From positions 107,670-133,632 of the forward strand of contig WELB01000289.1 of assembly GCA_009602725.1 (NCBI GenBank): a DNA stretch of 25,963 bases, written 5' to 3'. Made by a program: the position numbers and the translations under genes. Shown piece after piece: positions 17,521 to 25,963 of this stretch. The notes below the pieces were generated by a model. The model was given only the letters and a program-made list of their open reading frames with translations, made no database searches and had not been told where the DNA came from. This stretch comes from Spirogloea muscicola (taxonomy: Eukaryota; Streptophyta; Zygnematophyceae; Spirogloeales; Spirogloeaceae). Position 1 is the stretch's first letter, and the number at the start of each line of letters is the position of its first letter.

Positions 17521-19647
17521 TGGTGTGGTTTCAGTGCGAGGACTGCGGCGCGGAGCTGAAGAAGCCGAAGCTCAAGGCGCACTTCTTCCAGTGCGCCGCC
17601 AGCCGGGTGCGCGCCCGGGCCCCCGGCCCGCGGCCCCACTCTGCGGCGCTTGCTGTGCTCCCAGCGGCGCGAGCCCCAAGACCTAAAGTCCGAACCCTAA
17701 ACCCGAACCCTTGCTTTGGCGGCGGCGGCGGCGCGCAGCTCTCGTGCCTGGACTGCGGCGTGGTGTTCGACCGCCGGAGCGTGCAGGACCACACCTCCTG
17801 CGTCACCGAGACGGTGAGCGCACGCCGCCGCCAGGTGCCCCGGCGCGCACCCGGCTGGCGGCGCACTGTAATAGCTGCGCCTCCAGCTCCGGCTTCCTCA
17901 GCTCCGCGCCGCAGTCCTTGCACTGGAGCCACACCGTCTCTGCCGCCGCCGCCGCCGTCGCCGCCCCGGCGTGTGGATCCAGGGTCTGGGTTTGAAGGGT
18001 CTGGGGCTCCTCTCGGGGGGAGGGTTTAACGTCGTCGTCCGCTTTGCAGGAGAAGTACGGCCCCAAGGGACCCACCAAGGCTGCCCCAGCAGCCATGGCG
18101 CCCCGCTCGACCGCCGCGCCGGCGCCGGCCCGGCCGCTCAACGGCCACGCTCTGCTGCCCACCAGGCAAGCTGCATTGCCGTCGCCGCCGTCACGGCCCT
18201 GCGCTGCGGAGCTCTCCGGCGCGCCGTTGATGGCTGCACGACTCATATGGTGTTAGTATCAATCTTCTCGTAGTAAGAGTAAAGCTCGCTCGTGTCGTAG
18301 ACCATGGATTCGAAGTTCGCCTTCCTCTTGAAGGAGTCCCAATGTGCTCGCGGCGACCGGCAGCCATGGTCAGTTCTCCTTGTCACCAGCCTTGTGCCGT
18401 TGCCTCGCTTTGGTATGCGAAGCAGGGCCCACGAGAAGCCGGAGGCAGCGCCAAGTGGGGTGCTGAGCGCTGCGCTGAGTAAGGCCGCTGCTGCTTCTGA
18501 GAAGTCGCCGCAGGTGGCAGAGGCGGAGACCCGCGAGAAGGCGAAAAAGGGGAAGCTGAAGAATGAGCAGAGGAGGGGGGGTGAGGCCAATAGATCTGGC
18601 AAGACGGATGAAGAGGTCCGCTCACAGCAGCTCCAGAAGACGAGCGTGAGTAAGGAAGTGCTTGATGAAAGGAATCGGGAGAGCAAGCTGCCAGCCATGG
18701 CGACCAAGCCCGCCATGCCTGAGACGTTGCTGGAAACGGCAGGGGAGGAGGGCAGGAGGAGGGAGAAGAAGAATGGGAAGATGGCGTCCAAGATGAGGAA
18801 CGAAGCGGGGCAGCAGCAGGAGGAGGAGGGCAAGGGTGAAGGAGCGGCAGCCACGAGCATCGCCACGAGTCACGTGGCATTAGAGGAAAGCGCAGTGCCG
18901 GCAGCGGGAGCAGGAGATGCAGCCCCGCTTTCCGTCGCTGGTGCAGGCGGGAGAGAGGCCACGAAGGGCCGCAAGACGGCAAAGCCTGTCGCTGCGGCGG
19001 CACTGCCGGTGGAGGTGGCGGCTCGCCCAGAATGTGGCACCAAGGGTCCTCCTGCCGTGAGCAGGACTCTGCAGAAGCGCAAGGGGCTGGAAGGCGGTCT
19101 GGCTGCCGCACCGCTTCCTGTTGCCGAAGCTCCAGCAGGCAAGAAGAAGCGAAGGAAGGTCGATGCGGCGACAGAAGATGGATCGAGGTTGACCCAGCCG
19201 GCAGCAGCAGCCGGTGCAGCGTGCCGGGAGGGCGGCGCCGCAACAAGCCCATCAAACGGCCATGCCGACGTCACACCGTCCCTCCATCCACCGATGAGTG
19301 GCGGGGCTCTGGCCAGCAGCGCGGTGGCAGAGAGTGGGGCGGTGGGCCGGCGACGTAAGGAGACAAAAGCGGACAAGGTGCGGCGGCTGAAGGCGGAGAA
19401 GGACGCGAAGCGGGAGGCGATGCTGGCTAAGGCGCGGGAGCGCAAGGTGCTGCGCAAGGCTCTGCGGGCTGCAAGGGTCCACGAGCTCAAGGCCGAGGTG
19501 GCAAAGGCGGGCACTGCCAGCCCTGCCGACGCACTCAAGGCCCTGCAGACGCGCGCGGAGAAGCGGCGGCTGAAGATGGCACTCAAACTGGCCGTTGCAG
19601 AGAGTGTGCCTGCCACTCAAGTTGGGGGCCTGCTGGCCAGGGTCTGA
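17520..19647 (+). CDS. LYAR: LYAR-like nucleolar C2HC zinc-finger protein
   Basis: Exon 1, 17520-17606, begins MVWFQCEDCGAELKKPKL and ends ...HFFQCAASR. Exon 2, 17739-17813, reads LSCLDCGVVFDRRSVQDHTS then CVTET. Exon 3 starts at 18050 with EKYGPKGPTKAA. This is the paired C-x2-C ... H-x3-C finger plus EKYGPKG signature of LYAR, a nucleolar growth regulator and rRNA-processing/transcription factor. Zinc ligands Cys6, Cys9, His21 and Cys25 are present in finger 1. The best continuation uses a GC donor (ACCAG|GCAAGC, after 18165) to an acceptor at 18426, joining in phase to a long last exon (to TGA 19647) rich in Lys, Ala and Glu, with a basic coiled segment ETKADKVRRLKAEKDAKREA, as expected for the nucleolar-targeting tail. 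A small alternative exon at 18301-18368 is also possible. An AATAAA lies at 19691. The start was chosen because LYAR proteins begin at this Met, although the frame is open upstream. Intron 2 contains an inverted copy of exon 1. Confidence 0.88.
17680..17716 (+). repeat. Telomere-like CCCTAAA motifs in LYAR intron 1
   Basis: GACCTAAAGTCCGAACCCTAAACCCGAACCC. Similar degenerate motifs lie upstream of exon 1 (17438-17462) and, in GGGTTT sense, in intron 2 (17985-18030). Confidence 0.6.
17821..18010 (-). repeat. Inverted duplicate of LYAR exon 1 and its upstream flank, inside intron 2
   Basis: On the minus strand, 17937-17833 reads TVWLQCKDCGAELRKPELEA then QLLQCAASR, nearly the same as exon 1 of the host gene on the plus strand. 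The similarity continues past both ends: into the first bases of intron 1 (GTGCGCGCC) on one side and, upstream, through a CGG-like repeat into the CCCTAAA-like flank (EPQTLQTQT versus EPRSLKPQT in conceptual translation). The Met codon is ACG and the zinc-ligand His has become Gln, so it is not a usable exon. It begins only about 8 nt after the exon 2 donor. Confidence 0.85.
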
Positions 19648-20003
19648 CCCCTCTTCTGTCGTGTTTTGCTGTGGCCAGATGTGCATTTACAATAAATCAT
19701 TGACATCAGTGCAGGCGGCCATGCTTGTTTGTGTGCCTTTACATAAAACGTCTGCAGAGGGTTGCCTGAGGAATGAACAGAGCCATGACAGCCTATGTAA
19801 CTAAGGTGCAGACGGTCAGAAGCAACTAATGAAAGTGCTCCAGCTGCCACCACGAGTGCATGAGGGGGACAGGCGAGACAACTTTCAGATTTCTTCCTGG
19901 TGTGACAAAGAATGCTTCCTCTCACACATAAGAGGCAGCAAGTGGTCGCTGTTGAATGCGCCTAGGATGTACATGAATGGGGCAAGACTTGGTATAGTGG
20001 CAC
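19648..20003. other. Convergent 3' spacer between the LYAR and ALIX genes
   Basis: 356 bp between the two stop codons. AATAAA at 19691-19696 could serve the plus-strand LYAR transcript. No clear matching signal was seen for the minus-strand ALIX transcript. No other gene is visible. Confidence 0.6.
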
Positions 20004-20908
20004 CTATTTGTAGTAATTGCCTGGAGGCTGCTGATATAGGGGCGAGGTGTACTGAGCACCGCCTGGCGGGGAGGGGGTTGACACGGGGTTACCGTAAAAG
20101 CCGGGCTGCCCGCTGCCAGCGGCAGGCGGCCAGTGGTTCTGAGGGGATGCGTACCCAAAGCTCTGCGGGCTGCTGCCGTAGCCCTGCCCGCTGCCTGTGT
20201 AAGCTGGTGGCACGCCCGTGCTGTAGTGCGGCTGCGACAGCGACGAGTACGATGTCTGCGGCTGCTGCTGCTGCTGCCAACAAGCAACACGGTACCGATC
20301 ATTCAGTAGACACTCAGCTCGTGCTCCCAAGAACGTCAACACTTGGTCCATGTCATCATGCACACTTATGTAACTGATATTTGTTTACAGCAAGTGCAAC
20401 ATCACAGGTTTCATATTGAAAATGAGGGGGAGAGGTCTGCCATCTGATACCCCATAATATTGAGGCAGAGGTTGCTGGGCCGAGGACGTGGCAGGATTGT
20501 GGTAGGAGTATTGGGGTTGTTGCTGCTGTTGCAGGTAACATAGAACGTTACTCACAGTATAAACACTCTCACGATTGCAGAACTTCCAAGCAAACATGTA
20601 GGAGGAGATAAATAGAAACCGATTGACTCACACATACAAGGACCACAAATGCAGCACTCAAGTATCAGCACCACAGTCCTAGCCACCTTAAGAGAAGCAT
20701 ACTACTAGCTGAGTGTGCTTGGTGGAACCTGTGGTGGCGGCGGCGGCGGCGGCGGCGACGGCTGAGGAGGCGGGTTGGGCCGGGGCTGGAGGAGGTTGAA
20801 GGGAAATGGCAGCTGGTGCTGCTGCTGCTGCTGCTGCTGCTGGGCTGTCGAGCTCTGCTCATGCTGTGTTGACGCGCTCTCAGCTTGCACGTGTGAGCAC
20901 TTGCTATT
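20004..20908 (-). other. Three exons encoding the Pro/Gln/Tyr-rich tail of the ALIX-type protein
   Basis: Exon 20908-20729 has poly-Gln (CAG) and poly-Pro (CCG) runs. Exons 20525-20451 and 20273-20004 both start inside CAG repeats right at the acceptor (GCAACAG|CAGCAA and TTGGCAG|CAGCAG). The tail is rich in Tyr/Ser/Gly (SQPHYSTGVPPAYTGSGQGY), as in ALIX tails that bind partners or self-assemble. The acceptor at 20909 (TACAG) was chosen because it gives a 180-nt, phase-0 exon. Confidence 0.8.
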
Positions 20909-23900
20909 CTGTACTTGCTATCCTGCTAAGTAAGCCACTGAACATCCGAATCAAGTAATGCACAGACATCAGCGACTGAACTTTCTCGACACTGCATGAG
21001 GATTTCATAGGTATACCTTGTCAAAAGAGAGCCCAGCAATCTGCCGCTGCAGATCCTCCATCATCTCGCGGCATTGAATGCTCCGCGTCATCACGTAATC
21101 ACTACACTGCTGCTTCAGGGCGGTAATCGCGTCCTGCAGGGTGATGTAGAACTTGAGCCCCTCATTTATATTTCCCCGGATTTCGCGGTACTTGGCCACG
21201 GCTGCCTCGATCTGCTTGCAGACCTTGTCCTTTTCAGCTGCGCAAGGTTGGACAACACTGCTGCTGTATGCCTCCAAACTTGAGCACAACGTGCCTCTAT
21301 GCCCCAGTAAGCTAACATCATGAAGTCAACATGGCAGGCCCTGAGAAGCTACATCATTGTCATGCTGCGGGCAACGAAATTTACAGTTGAGAGCTCAATT
21401 TGGGTGTGATTGCAGCAGTAAACCCTTACCATTGTGGTCCCTTAGATTGAAGGCATCCGCAAATATGTCACACTGAGCCTGCAGATGCCAGTGGCTCTCG
21501 TGATGTCAGGAGCACAAATGAGCTCATCAAGGACGACATTGATCAGGCTAGGCTGTTTGCCACTTCCGAGAAACCTGAGATGGGAACAGGAATGTACGCT
21601 GTATCCCCACTTGACCTACGTGATCACAATGTGAGCTGGCAAAGTGGAGCACTGTGAGTATCCACAGCTCTTGACCAACCTTGATCTCTTGAAGAAGGTT
21701 CTGCTGAGCTTGCACGTTCTGGCTAACTTCGGCACAGACCGGATCATACTTGGCCAACTCTCGCTTAAAAAGGTCTTCATAGGAGCCGGATGTTGTCAAC
21801 AAGTGATTCAGAATGTTGTCCTGTAAGGGAAGTACAAGAGACATTGACGCAACAGCTCTTACCAAAAATCTAAGCAACGCCTTACAATAAGTGCTTATAT
21901 CGCAAGATGTTTGCAGGGACTCTGTTGGCAACAGTAGCTTAGGAATTGCTACGCAACTATCTCCTGAGAAAGAGCAAGACCCTCGTTGTTGATGTGCTAC
22001 TACACAAGCATACCATAGACTACCTCCTGCCTCTGAACCCTCCCCCTACCACCGTGAGGCTTGCCATATACCTTGCGCTTCATGTCCTTTAGCATGTCCT
22101 CAAGTCCTGCCCTTTCCTGCCCCAGCTTCTCCAGGTCAGCCTGGTAGGAGCACAGAAGCCTCGGCAAAGTAAGTCCCCGCAGAAGCGAGCTGCCTACAAC
22201 TTCCATAATGCCAGCAACATACTGCCAGTATCATGCATAGAGTCCATCAGGTAGTGCACCCCAGATAGAGGCGATTAAGAATGTCCATTACCAAAAGGTC
22301 TCTTAGAGTTGCTGCTATATGGTCCTCATTTCCGTGGACCGATACAATTGGTCTTGTCAACTTGGGGAGCGCAGCTTCAACCTGCATAGTGAAGAGATGG
22401 ACTTGTCAAACGCCCACTGAGGGTCCTAGACGGAGCAAATGATTTGACAAGTACAATCTACATCGTCAGCAAATGGGTGACAGCGCTTACTTTGTGGACA
22501 CTGATCATCAGCAGGATCAATGCCAACATAATAAAACGCATGATTAACATGTCTGGTAAAACATTGGTGAGTGCCACATGTGCTCACTGGCTGAGTACTC
22601 AGGACGGAAAGGAGCTGCCGGTTGTCCTCAATAGCCTTCTCAATCCTGGCATCGCTCTCCCCTGCCTGCTTCAAGTTGCCAGCAAACCCATTGGCCCGAT
22701 CGCGCAGGTTCTTGGTCAATGTGCTGGACTGAGGACGTGTCCACCTAGTGCCAAACTGAGCCCGAATCTGAGCATCCTCCCTTGACTCTTTCTCCAATGT
22801 CTCCTCCGTCTGAAGCACAGCCAAGCAATAATCAACAACAACTTTCTTGCTAGAAAGTGGACAATTAAGTCATATCTCAGATGTTCCATCCAATCATTCA
22901 GTACATCTGCTGGAGCCCAATTAGAGAGCATTGTTGAATGCCGTGCTCTCAAATTGTATAAGCTGGTTATGCATGGTTTATATTGTGGGAGTACTGCAAT
23001 GGATGTGCCAGACTGTTTGATGTACATGTTGCTACACTTTCGAGCAGAGTGGTACCTGTACAAGAAGCTCCTCATTGACTCGACGAAGGTCTTTGAGCTG
23101 GGCTAGCTCCTGCAGCATGTTTCAAGAGACCAGCATTCAGGGCCAAACAGAAGCACACTGTCACAATGCACTAGCCTCAGTAGGGGGCTTGAGGCAGCCT
23201 GTAGCTACCTGAACTTCCCTACATACTACCTTGCAGACATGTTCTCTTGTAGGCAAGTCCTTCCACCATTCACATATCCATAGAGATTCATAGACATGCA
23301 AGGCTTTCAGTTGTATGCATCGCAGACAGCGGCCATGAGTACCTGCTGTAAACCAGCAGGTCCACCATCCACCAGGACTGCTTCAACGTCGTCGCGGAGA
23401 TGGTCAGGCAGCACATTGGTTCCTTCCAAAGCCAAGAGAGCATCCGGCATATTCATCTCCTTTAGCTTAACCCTGGTCACATTGCTCTCCTGCTCAAGCT
23501 TCTCAGCCTAGACAGAGGTCACACCAGCTATTTAGGAAAATGAGATCAACATCTGTAGCCGGGCTGTGTGCTGAAAACAAATCAAGATGAGTATCGTAAC
23601 CGCTACAGAGTATATGGTGCTCGAAACGAACTCTTCTGGGTTTGAATGCACATTGAACATGGCAGCTCAGAAGATTTCAGAAAGCAAGCAGGCTGACAAG
23701 TTGCCGACCTGGGTGCGGATGATATTGTCCACCATCTCAGTGTACTTGGAGAGGGCTTTGGCGCTGCTGTCTGGCACCAAACCCACAAACATCTTCTCGT
23801 TGCTGGCGTCCAGCACATCAGTCATTGGGAAGCTCTTGACCAGGGTAGCGGCGGGCAGGGGTGGCAGCGTGTCGTTCGACGGGACCCGCATGAGATATAC

Positions 23901-25676
23901 ACGGTCGTTCTCCTTGTTGGCTCTCTCCAGATTGCGGAGCACGGCCACCTCCAGCTTGCTCACCGCGTCCACGAGGGGGCCTACCACGCCCCTGGAATTC
24001 TTCTTCACTTCGCTGATGACTCCACTGGCTGCCTGTTGAGTTGACTCAGAAGTACACGAGGCACACTTCTAGTCAAGGTTACTGAGAATAATTTCTCTCC
24101 GCAGGCTAAGAGGCTAATATGTGAGATGTTCCAATAGTCACCATCTCATTGTAGCAATACTTCACATCACTTCATAGTTCTGCTGTGATGCTAGCCATGA
24201 GATTCAGCAAGGGGCTCGCTCTGACCTTGAGGCGAGCAATCTCCTCTGCAATGTTTTCCTGCGCGTGCAAGTCAAGAGCCACCCGGAAGTACGCCTCCGC
24301 GTGGAACTGAGCAGCCTTGAGCTGCACGTGATTGAGCCACGTCCTGACAGCGGCGATGGATGGCGTCTACATCAGCATGGCAACGAGTCTCTACCCACGC
24401 AGTCAGATACCACAAGACCATAGTGCACATATACCATGTGCAGGGACTCCAGAGGCACCTGTCAAAGTGCTGATTCAAGGGAGGCAGGAGGAGTGCTGCG
24501 TAGGCCTCCTCGTAATACATCCAGACCTGCTTGGCCACCTTAGAGCACAAGGCAGGTGGCTTGCCGTCCGCAAGAACCTTCTCGAAGAAGCACTCCTGCA
24601 AAGGAGCACGTCACTACTGCATCATTACCGACACAATCTGACAATGTGTGTACTTTGCAAAATCGTCCAACCAGGCAACATTGCAGCAACTCCTCCGTAC
24701 TTTGCTGTCACCGAGACTTAGGTGACAGGAGGTTAGCTGCCGCATCGTCGTTCAAAGCATTTGCGCGAGCTAGTGGTACAATCCACGAAGGGCAGCAACA
24801 AGCGCCGGAGGTGGCAATGAGGGAAGGTCTCCACCGACCTGCGCTTGGGCCAGCATGAAGCGCTCCAGCATGCCGGCACACTCCACTGAGACGTCTGGCG
24901 TGCAGTTTGCGGGATTCGCTGAAAATGCCTGCTCCATGGAACCACTTCAATTTTAGCTCAGCTTTCTTGTGAGGAAGATGCAATGGCAGTTTCAGTAAGC
25001 TCGAAGGTTAGCAGGAGACCCTCAGCAGCTAGTTGCAACCTGCGCTGTGTGTAACGAGCTAACCAACACCAGAGCACATGCTGTGTTAAGAAGCACTGAG
25101 CTTGTTCGCGGGGACCCTGACCTTGATTGCAATGTTGTCCCGTAGAAATGCGAAGGCTCCTGCCGCAGCCTGGCAGAGGCAGCAAGCCGAACGAGCTGCG
25201 CTCAGCTTGCAGCGGAGAAGACGCCGAGCAGTTCGTGCCTTCATTCAGCTTTTGTGCTTTAATCATCTAATCGGCTCCCGAGTGTGGAAGTGAACTATGC
25301 CAAGCAAATGGCTAAATTTGTCAAAAGACAGTACTTGGAAGCAATTGCAGGCCTGCTTGAGGCCGGCGGGCGTGGAGCGGTCGGCGGACAGCGCGAGCTG
25401 GCTCTGCACGGCGCCGAGGTTGAAGGCGACGGCGGCCTTCTCGAAGTGGATGTTCTGCTGGGTGGCCTTGCGCGACTGCTTGATGGCGTCGAACCACGTG
25501 AAGGCCAGCGTGTTGACGTGCTCGCGCTCGCCCGAAATGGGGAAGCGCGACTCCATGACGGCGAGCGCGCGGTAGTAGCGCTGCAGCAGGTCGCGCCGGG
25601 CCTCGAGCCCGTCGCCCTGGCGCTCCACCGCCACCCGCATCTCCTGCACCGCTTGCAGGTCGTCATCGGCGTCCTG
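20004..25676 (-). CDS. ALIX-type BRO1-domain ESCRT accessory protein, 17 exons, N-terminus beyond the window
   Basis: Transcript-order exons: 25676-25335, 25169-25122, 24928-24839, 24595-24459, 24343-24226, 24032-23709, 23507-23343, 23109-23056, 22809-22588, 22381-22292, 22140-22072, 21820-21680, 21478-21430, 21237-21017, 20908-20729, 20525-20451 and 20273-20004. All have GT-AG borders and matching phases, giving about 864 residues. Plant-type ALIX proteins are of similar length, and about 45 N-terminal residues seem to be missing. BRO1 domain: ESRFPISGEREHVNTLAFTW, KAAVAFNLGAVQSQLAL, VECAGMLERFMLAQAQECFF. V-shaped coiled-coil domain: YTEMVDNIIRTQ, VKLKEMNMPDALLALEGTN, QFGTRWTRPQSS. The family links ESCRT-I and ESCRT-III at endosomes for multivesicular-body sorting. 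The C-terminus is a Pro/Gln/Tyr-rich tail ending GNYYK. No frameshift or stop interrupts the chain, so the gene looks intact. The first exon lies above 25963. Confidence 0.93.
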
Positions 25677-25963
25677 CTCAGCCCACGGGCCATGGCAATG
25701 GCAGGTCAGTGCCGCTGCTGACAGTGAGGCCACGTTGTTGAGGGTGACTGGTGGCTCACACTGCCCTGTGTGAGCGTCGCAGGCCTTCTGATGCTCAGAC
25801 GAGGGAGGCGCTTATTCATTGCTTGACCAGGCACAAGTCCAAAGAGCGAAGGGTAGTCCCTCCCTCTCCTCACCCTCCCCACCCCGGCCTCTCTCTCTCC
25901 CTCCCTCCCTCCCTCCCTCCCTCCCCACTCGTTCGCCCTGCTCTCTCTCCCTCCTCCCCCTTC
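25677..25963 (-). other. Intron of the ALIX-type gene with a CT-rich tract
   Basis: No sequence matching the expected N-terminus of a BRO1 domain was found between the first visible exon and the window end. 25858-25930 is CTCTCCCTCC-type low complexity, polypurine in the sense of the gene. Confidence 0.6.

Noticed and set aside
17838-17937. Minus-strand zinc-finger exon as a second LYAR-like gene
   Set aside because: Start codon and one zinc ligand are lost, no following exon exists on that strand, and it mirrors exon 1 of the host gene; treated as an inverted duplicate.
18383-19616. Long minus-strand open frames (207-290 codons) opposite the LYAR last exon
   Set aside because: They are antisense shadows of a biased Ala/Lys-rich coding exon.

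Overview
The window is nuclear DNA of a eukaryote, most likely a green alga. The genes are split by many GT-AG introns. The ALIX-like and LYAR-like proteins match plant/algal-type families. Introns carry degenerate plant-type telomere motifs (CCCTAAA). The repeats look like algal non-LTR retrotransposons with a C-terminal restriction-like endonuclease (RLE). I cannot name the species. Most gene calls were made by reading splice-compatible exons by eye, because open frames alone miss them.

Layout. (1) 1-420 is an uninterrupted (CA)n microsatellite. (2) 683-3935 (+) is a multi-exon gene for a cysteine-rich, probably secreted or surface protein: each exon encodes one four-cysteine module, and the introns between them are all phase 2. 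(3) About 4860-9174 is a graveyard of decayed RLE-type LINEs: reverse-transcriptase fragments at 5540-6600, RLE C-termini at 5080-5282 and 8692-9174, and several 3' tails. An orphan C-terminal coding piece (6793-7026) sits among them. (4) 10636-11723 (-) holds four consecutive exons of prolyl oligopeptidase. The catalytic domain and the N-terminus are not in the window, and LINE debris flanks the block on both sides. (5) 11983-13880 is more LINE debris, including two elements that meet tail to tail near 13195 and a poly-G run with an N. (6) 13880-15200 has no gene I recognise.

(7) 15209-16700 (-) is a multi-exon gene for an unidentified helical/coiled-coil protein. It is divergent from (8) a LYAR-like nucleolar zinc-finger gene (17520-19647, +). 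The GC-rich spacer holds CGG repeats and MYB-like palindromes. Intron 2 of the LYAR gene contains an inverted copy of its own exon 1. (9) 20004-25676 (-) is an almost complete BRO1-domain/ALIX-type ESCRT accessory gene in 17 exons, lacking only its first coding exon(s). It converges on the LYAR gene with 356 bp between stop codons. (10) The window ends in a CT-rich tract inside the ALIX first intron.

The genes are ordinary housekeeping neighbours (ESCRT trafficking, nucleolar growth regulation, peptide turnover) plus one unusual modular cysteine-rich protein, and they do not form one pathway. The most notable observations are the exon-per-module Cys-rich gene, the inverted exon in LYAR, and a recurrent GGGCTGG...CCAGCCC hairpin plus GGGCGAGCAC box that marks the 3' tails of the LINEs.
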